This document shows positions 6,810 to 9,339 of a DNA stretch of 9,339 bases, one piece after another. Position 1 is the stretch's first letter; every line of letters starts with the position of its first letter. A model generated the notes under the pieces. It was not told the origin of the DNA. It was given only the letters and a program-made list of their open reading frames with translations, and searched no databases. This DNA comes from Anaerolineales bacterium (GTDB lineage: Bacteria > Chloroflexota > Anaerolineae > Anaerolineales > Villigracilaceae): the NCBI GenBank assembly GCA_016928525.1, contig JAFGKO010000308.1, forward strand, positions 1-9,339. The letters are read 5' to 3'. A program made the position numbers and the translations under genes.

Positions 6810-7331
6810 ATGGCTGACACTGTATCCCTGTTAGCGGTCTTCCCGGACCTCGAGCCTGCTGCCAATGCAATCGATGAATTGCGCAGCCTGGGCCTCTCTG
6901 ACGGCCAGATGAACGTGATTTCCGGCATCCCGGTGACGGAAGCCATGTTGGGCCGTCCGCGCCAGTGGACCAACGTGCCCCGCCTGGCATTGGGTGGAGC
7001 CGCTGGTGGTTTTTTGATCGGTCTATTCTTGATTTTCACGCCCCTGCTGTATTTCGTTCCGGTAGGAGGACAGCCTAAGGTTCCTGTGCCGCCCTCGGTG
7101 GTGGTGATCTTCGAGTTGACCATGCTTGGCCTGCTGATTTCCACTTTCCTGGGTGTTTTCCTGGACAGCACCTTCCCGTCCTATCGCCCGATGGAATATG
7201 TGCCTGAGATCAGCGATGGGAAGATTGCTGTCCTATTCCATTGTCCACGGGGTAAAGAAGAAAAATTTACCAAGGCCATGACTGCCCTGGGCGCTGAAAA
7301 GGTCGAGGCGGCGGAGGCGCAGCAGTTATGA
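6810..7331 (+). CDS. actD: ACIII subunit ActD (DUF3341 membrane protein)
   Basis: This 173-residue protein matches the ActD/DUF3341 family, a peripheral two-helix subunit of ACIII without cofactors. An N-terminal soluble ferredoxin-fold-like part (about 5-48, including LLAVFPDLEPAANAIDELR) precedes two membrane helices, about 59-83 and 96-118, joined by a short Pro-rich turn. The soluble C-terminus (about 120-173) has DGKIAVLFHCP and an Ala/Glu-rich tail. The N- and C-terminal parts should sit together in the cytoplasm. The chosen ATG at 6810 has AGGAG at 6798-6802, overlapping the actC stop codon, with 7 bases of spacing. Its stop overlaps the actE start (ATGA), so the two are translationally coupled. 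ActD between ActC and ActE is the standard ACIII order and is one of the strongest arguments against a sulfur- or tetrathionate-reductase reading of this operon. Confidence 0.88.
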   Translation: MADTVSLLAVFPDLEPAANAIDELRSLGLSDGQMNVISGIPVTEAMLGRPRQWTNVPRLALGGAAGGFLIGLFLIFTPLLYFVPVGGQPKVPVPPSVVVIFELTMLGLLISTFLGVFLDSTFPSYRPMEYVPEISDGKIAVLFHCPRGKEEKFTKAMTALGAEKVEAAEAQQL

Positions 7332-7837
7332 CATTGCTCAAACAACTCCTGGTCGTATTCCTTATCGTTGGCCTGCTTTTTAGCGTGCTGCTCCTGTTTT
7401 CGATGGATGTCCTTAAGGTAGACTGGATCACCTTCATGGAAATCCAGCCATCTTTCGATGCGCAGGAAGACCCCTTGCCGGTTCCGGTGCGCTCCATCCC
7501 GGTGGATGGAGCGGCATCCATTCCGAACATGGGTGCGCCCGTCAATCCGGTGGCAGCCGATGATGTCTCGCTGGAACGCGGGGGAAATTTATATGGGATC
7601 AACTGTGTCATGTGTCATGGGGTGACAGGGGAAGGGAACGGCCAGATTGCGGCTTTGCTTGCCAACAAGCCTGCCAACCTGACCCTGGATATTACCCAGA
7701 ACAAGAGCGACGGTGCCTTGTTCCTGACACTGACCAACGGCGTGACCGGTCGTATGCCCCCCCTGGTTGAAAACCTGACCGTGCGCGACCGCTGGGATGT
7801 GGTCAATTACATGCGTACGTTGAAACCGGCACAGTAG
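7328..7837 (+). CDS. actE: ACIII subunit ActE, membrane-anchored monoheme cytochrome c
   Basis: This 169-residue protein is the monoheme cytochrome subunit of ACIII. Residues about 7-27 form an N-terminal membrane helix. Residues 50-75 hold the Pro-rich ActE-type stretch (VPVRSIPVDGAA...MGAPVNPV). The class I cytochrome c domain has CVMCH at 93-97 and Met143 in GRMPPL as the likely axial ligand, and it ends with the usual final helix (WDVVNYMRTL). There is one heme motif. ActE of some Bacteroidota is a lipoprotein; here the anchor is a helix with no lipobox. The start overlaps the actD stop (ATGA), and a GGAGG lies 10 bases upstream. In known complexes ActE lies near ActA and is a candidate exit point for electrons. 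The family call rests on heme type, size, the Pro-rich stretch and gene order. Confidence 0.88.
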   Translation: MTLLKQLLVVFLIVGLLFSVLLLFSMDVLKVDWITFMEIQPSFDAQEDPLPVPVRSIPVDGAASIPNMGAPVNPVAADDVSLERGGNLYGINCVMCHGVTGEGNGQIAALLANKPANLTLDITQNKSDGALFLTLTNGVTGRMPPLVENLTVRDRWDVVNYMRTLKPAQ

Positions 7838-7854
7838 GGGAGGAGAAACTCGAA

Positions 7855-8502
7855 ATGGATGATTTTCGCAAGTTGTTCTATGGCGTACTGATCGCCTTCG
7901 TGGGTGTGCTTGTGGTGTGGGTGAGCATTGTATATATTTCTGCCTGTGGCTTCTCCTTCACTTGCCAGCAAGGTCGACCTGTTGTATATAGCACTCCCAT
8001 ACCCACCCTGGCTGCAGCAACGCTTCCTGCGCCAGACTTTTCCGTACAAAGTCCCACGGTCAACCGTTGTCGCGTGGCTGCGGTGAATTTGATCGGCGCC
8101 TGGGTCTCTTCCGGGCACCCCGAGACGGATGTGTTCACCTTTACTGACATCGATGGCTTGACCTGTGAAGCGACGTATGGGGAAGATGTCGAGCCGCTGT
8201 TTTTGGAATCCAACCTTTGGTATCCGGGTTCGCTGTCTTGTGCCTCCTGCCATAACGCCGATTTGACGGTTTCCTCTGCCCAGATGGATATGACCACTTA
8301 TGCTGGATTGCTGGCAGGCTCGCGCCGTACATCGGCGAACGTAAAAGGAAATGATGTACTTGGTGGCGGTGACTGGGAAGCCTCGCTTATGTATGACGTG
8401 CTCTACGTGCGCAAGTACATGCCCTTGGGTCGCCCGCCCGAGGTGCCCGCCGAAGGCCCGGTCATTTTTGCCGGTACAGCTACCCAAGATGGGGCGCAAT
8501 AG
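7855..8502 (+). CDS. Membrane-anchored monoheme cytochrome c, last gene of the operon
   Basis: This 215-residue protein has an N-terminal membrane helix (about 8-29), a Thr/Pro-rich linker (about 45-62), and one heme-c motif (CASCH, 129-133) placed in the middle of the chain. Met189 in KYMPLGRPP is the likely distal ligand. The stretch after the heme (LTVSSAQMDMTTYAGLLAGSRR) resembles planctomycete-type cytochrome domains, with conserved tyrosine and Gly-Ser. Four further cysteines (31, 37, 72, 104) lie on the outer side and could form disulfides or hold another ligand. GGAGGAG at 7839-7845 is a strong ribosome binding site 9 bases before the ATG, and the gap to actE is 17 bases. I do not recognise it as a standard core Act subunit. 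It occupies the place where actF is often found. A role as accessory subunit or electron acceptor is inferred. Confidence 0.82.
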   Translation: MDDFRKLFYGVLIAFVGVLVVWVSIVYISACGFSFTCQQGRPVVYSTPIPTLAAATLPAPDFSVQSPTVNRCRVAAVNLIGAWVSSGHPETDVFTFTDIDGLTCEATYGEDVEPLFLESNLWYPGSLSCASCHNADLTVSSAQMDMTTYAGLLAGSRRTSANVKGNDVLGGGDWEASLMYDVLYVRKYMPLGRPPEVPAEGPVIFAGTATQDGAQ

Positions 8503-8523
8503 GGGAAGCGCCTATAAAAATAG

Positions 8524-8550
8524 AATCCCCTGCGTTTGCGGGGGATTTTT
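8524..8550 (+). terminator. Intrinsic terminator of the ACIII operon
   Basis: AATCCCCTGC (8524-8533) pairs with GCGGGGGATT (8538-8547) across the tetraloop GTTT: a 10-bp stem with one T-G pair, followed by a T-run ending at 8550. It lies 21 bases after the last cytochrome stop and closes the operon before the convergent tRNA unit. Confidence 0.9.
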
Positions 8551-8597
8551 CATGAAAGTATAAGCAAAGTGTGCTTCGTAGGGGCACGTGCTCCAAT

Positions 8598-8623
8598 AAA
8601 AAAACGCCCGCTATGGGGCGTCT
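8598..8623 (-). terminator. Terminator of the decayed tRNA-Ser copy
   Basis: On the - strand, ACGCCC (8616-8621 region) pairs with GGGCGT (8604-8609 region) around a six-base loop and runs into seven Ts (complement of 8598-8604). It is a diverged copy of the terminator directly downstream of the intact tRNA, with changes only in the loop, and could act as a backup stop for tRNA transcription toward the operon. Confidence 0.65.
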
Positions 8624-8628
8624 TCTAA

Positions 8629-8688
8629 CGGAGAGGGCGGGGTTCGTATCATCCCCGCCAGGGGAAACCCACGAACCCTTTCAGGTTA
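8629..8688 (-). pseudogene. tRNA-Ser 3'-half remnant split by a 19-base insertion
   Basis: On the + strand, 8629-8646 matches 8777-8794 of the intact tRNA gene with one mismatch. Bases 8666-8688 match 8795-8817 with three mismatches. Between them lies a 19-base insertion (8647-8665) absent from the intact gene and containing the small palindrome CCCC-GCCA-GGGG. The insertion falls within the T-loop. Only the variable arm, T-arm and acceptor 3' strand are present, with no 5' half or anticodon, so it cannot be a functional tRNA. Confidence 0.78.
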
Positions 8689-8745
8689 TCTCATCCCCAA
8701 ATGCACCCTTCCGGTGTGCTTCGCGGGGAGCGCGCGCTCTCTGGC

Positions 8746-8771
8746 AAAAAAACGCCCACGATGGGGCGTCT
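8746..8771 (-). terminator. Intrinsic terminator of tRNA-Ser(GGA)
   Basis: Reading the - strand just past the tRNA, ACGCCC (8764-8769) and GGGCGT (8752-8757) form a stem around the loop CATCGT, followed by seven Ts (complement of 8746-8752). It begins about 8 bases after the tRNA discriminator base. Confidence 0.82.
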
Positions 8772-8776
8772 TCTAG

Positions 8777-8863
8777 CGGAGAGGGCGGGATTCGAACCCG
8801 CGAACCCTTGCGGGTTACACGCGCTCCAGGCGTGCGCGCTAAACCAGACTACGCGACCTCTCC
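8777..8863 (-). tRNA. tRNA-Ser(GGA)
   Basis: The - strand folds as an 87-base class II tRNA. The acceptor strands are GGAGAGG (complement of 8857-8863) and CCTCTCC (complement of 8778-8784), with discriminator G at 8777. The D-arm is present, the anticodon stem is CACGC/GCGTG with loop CTGGAGC, and the anticodon GGA lies at 8825-8827. A long variable arm (AACCC-GCAA-GGGTT) marks a serine tRNA, and the T-arm is GCGGG-TTCGAAT-CCCGC. CCA is not encoded and must be added enzymatically. It reads UCC and UCU codons, has its own promoter and terminator, and converges on the respiratory operon. Confidence 0.96.
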
Positions 8864-8884
8864 ATTGGCCTTCAGAGCGGACGA

Positions 8885-8913
8885 ATTATACCAGACAGAA
8901 TGTTGCGCATCAA
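8885..8913 (-). promoter_or_regulatory. Promoter of tRNA-Ser(GGA)
   Basis: On the - strand TTGATG (8908-8913) and a perfect TATAAT (8885-8890) are separated by 17 bases, with an extended TGG just before the -10. Transcription should begin near 8878, giving a leader of roughly 15 bases before the tRNA. An A/T tract (8941-8950) lies further upstream. Confidence 0.85.
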
Positions 8914-9258
8914 GCACGCTGCGGGAGCGGTGGTGCAGGGTTTTAAAAAAGTCCGGAATTTTGTCACTCTGAAGGAGCGTTCTTTGCAACTGCAGGGTCT
9001 CTTGTTCATCATCAAGGAACGCTTCGGGGCTGCGAACGCCCCTCAGCGTGACATGAACATGTTATTAAGCGACTTTGTTAAGCCGTCAGTGGTGGTGTGG
9101 TTCAAATTTTCGGGAAATTTGGCTTGGTATCGACCATAATCCGCTTTTTTATGTGGTTCCGCCAAGTTGACGATTGATGGCAAGTTTTTTGATCAGAATT
9201 GACTAACTCGCCTTACATAGTATCCGTAGAATCTGTTTTATTGACCGCCGTGCCTAGT
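8914..9258. other. Intergenic stretch with no recognisable gene
   Basis: Open frames here lack ribosome binding sites and any recognisable protein features. I see only local inverted repeats: GGGGC-TGCGAAC-GCCCC at 9026-9042; CAAATTT-TCGGG-AAATTTG at 9103-9121; and a distant pair AGCGTTC (8976-8982) with GAACGCT (9017-9023). None is followed by a T-run on either strand. Confidence 0.5.
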
Positions 9259-9289
9259 TTGACAATGTCACATTTCACTGAAATATAGT
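9259..9289 (+). promoter_or_regulatory. Possible promoter of the right-edge gene
   Basis: A perfect TTGACA (9259-9264) lies 19 bases before TATAGT (9284-9289). The spacing is longer than ideal. Transcription would begin only a few bases before the ATG at 9301. Confidence 0.4.
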
Positions 9290-9300
9290 AGATTTAGCCT

Positions 9301-9339
9301 ATGAACGAGATAAAAAAAGTCTGTATGATCCTGAACGCT
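9301..9339 (+). CDS. Start of a gene cut by the window edge, unidentified
   Basis: Thirteen codons (MNEIKKVCMILNA) stay open to the window end. The ATG follows the best promoter-like sequence of this flank but has no clear Shine-Dalgarno, so it would be translated from a very short or absent leader. The basic start followed by a hydrophobic beta-strand (VCMILNA) would fit, among many possibilities, the opening of a GT-B glycosyltransferase, but 13 residues are too few to name a family. Confidence 0.3.
   Translation, partial: MNEIKKVCMILNA

Larger units (their letters stand above)
8569..8798. repeat. Imperfect tandem duplication of tRNA-Ser 3' end plus terminator
   Basis: Two related blocks lie here, roughly 8569-8688 and 8714-8817, offset by 145 bases at their left ends and 148 in the middle. 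Both begin GTGTGCTTCG, then hold a short GC-rich palindrome (around GCACGTGC at 8584-8591; GAGCGCGCGCTC at 8728-8739). A seven-A run, a terminator stem ACGCCC...GGGCGT and GTCTTCTA follow, and then the complement of the tRNA-Ser 3' end. Between the A-run and the T-arm they differ at only a few bases. The right copy belongs to the functional tRNA gene; the left copy is decayed. Confidence 0.8.

Noticed and set aside
1765..7331. Operon as a polysulfide, thiosulfate or tetrathionate reductase (Psr/Phs/Ttr)
   Set aside because: B1-B2-C alone would fit, but the pentaheme ActA, the DUF3341 ActD, the ActE cytochrome, the GTRYCANNCP signature and the missing Mo-ligand cysteine fit ACIII better.
8647..8665. 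19-base T-loop insertion as an archaeal-style tRNA intron
   Set aside because: The copy lacks the 5' half and anticodon of the tRNA, so it cannot give a mature tRNA; an insertion scar in a relic is simpler.
8571..8972. Two + strand open frames running through the tRNA region
   Set aside because: They cross the tRNA-Ser gene, its terminators and the relic copy, have no ribosome binding sites, and repeat the same peptide because of the duplication.
8900..9139. 79-codon + strand open frame after the tRNA
   Set aside because: It starts in the tRNA promoter, has no ribosome binding site and no recognisable protein features.

Overview
The window carries one complete respiratory operon on the + strand (about 735-8502) that I read as an alternative complex III (ACIII, Act) quinol:electron-acceptor oxidoreductase. 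It is flanked by a small divergent membrane-protein gene, a tRNA-Ser(GGA) gene on the - strand, and the first codons of another gene at the right edge. Gene content and style suggest a member of Chloroflexota, most likely an Anaerolineae-type bacterium: a transmembrane-anchored pentaheme ActA, a split ActB with a Tat-lipoprotein B1 half, and Thr/Pro-rich extracytoplasmic linkers. The taxonomic assignment is an inference from gene content, not a database match.

Layout. 1-238: no convincing gene, only a short inverted repeat. 239-523 (-): small two-helix membrane protein with its own promoter, divergent from the operon. 661-734: operon promoter (TATAAT) and leader. 735-1688: diheme cytochrome c with a C-terminal membrane anchor. 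1707-1734: strong intercistronic hairpin. 1765-2319: pentaheme ActA. 2327-2427: MITE-like palindromic element. 2440-4617: ActB1 (MopB-like). 4627-5370: ActB2 (ferredoxin-like, 15 cluster cysteines). 5375-6799: ActC (NrfD/PsrC-like). 6810-7331: ActD (DUF3341). 7328-7837: ActE monoheme cytochrome. 7855-8502: extra monoheme cytochrome. 8524-8550: clear intrinsic terminator. 8569-8863: tRNA-Ser on the - strand with its terminator, preceded by a decayed second copy of the tRNA 3' half and terminator. 8914-9258: no gene. 9259-9339: putative promoter and start of a gene cut by the window edge.

How it works together. By analogy with known ACIII, ActC oxidises membrane quinol on the outer face. ActB2 (three [4Fe-4S] and one [3Fe-4S] predicted) and the hemes of ActA and ActE pass electrons on to periplasmic-side acceptors. 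The two flanking cytochromes are good candidates for extra subunits or for the acceptor that links the complex to a terminal oxidase or reductase; no oxidase is visible here. The points that depart from the textbook complex are: ActB split into two genes; an intact N-terminal four-cysteine Fe-S motif in ActB1 although no cysteine molybdenum ligand is visible; only one NrfD-like subunit (no ActF in the window); and two flanking membrane-anchored cytochromes.
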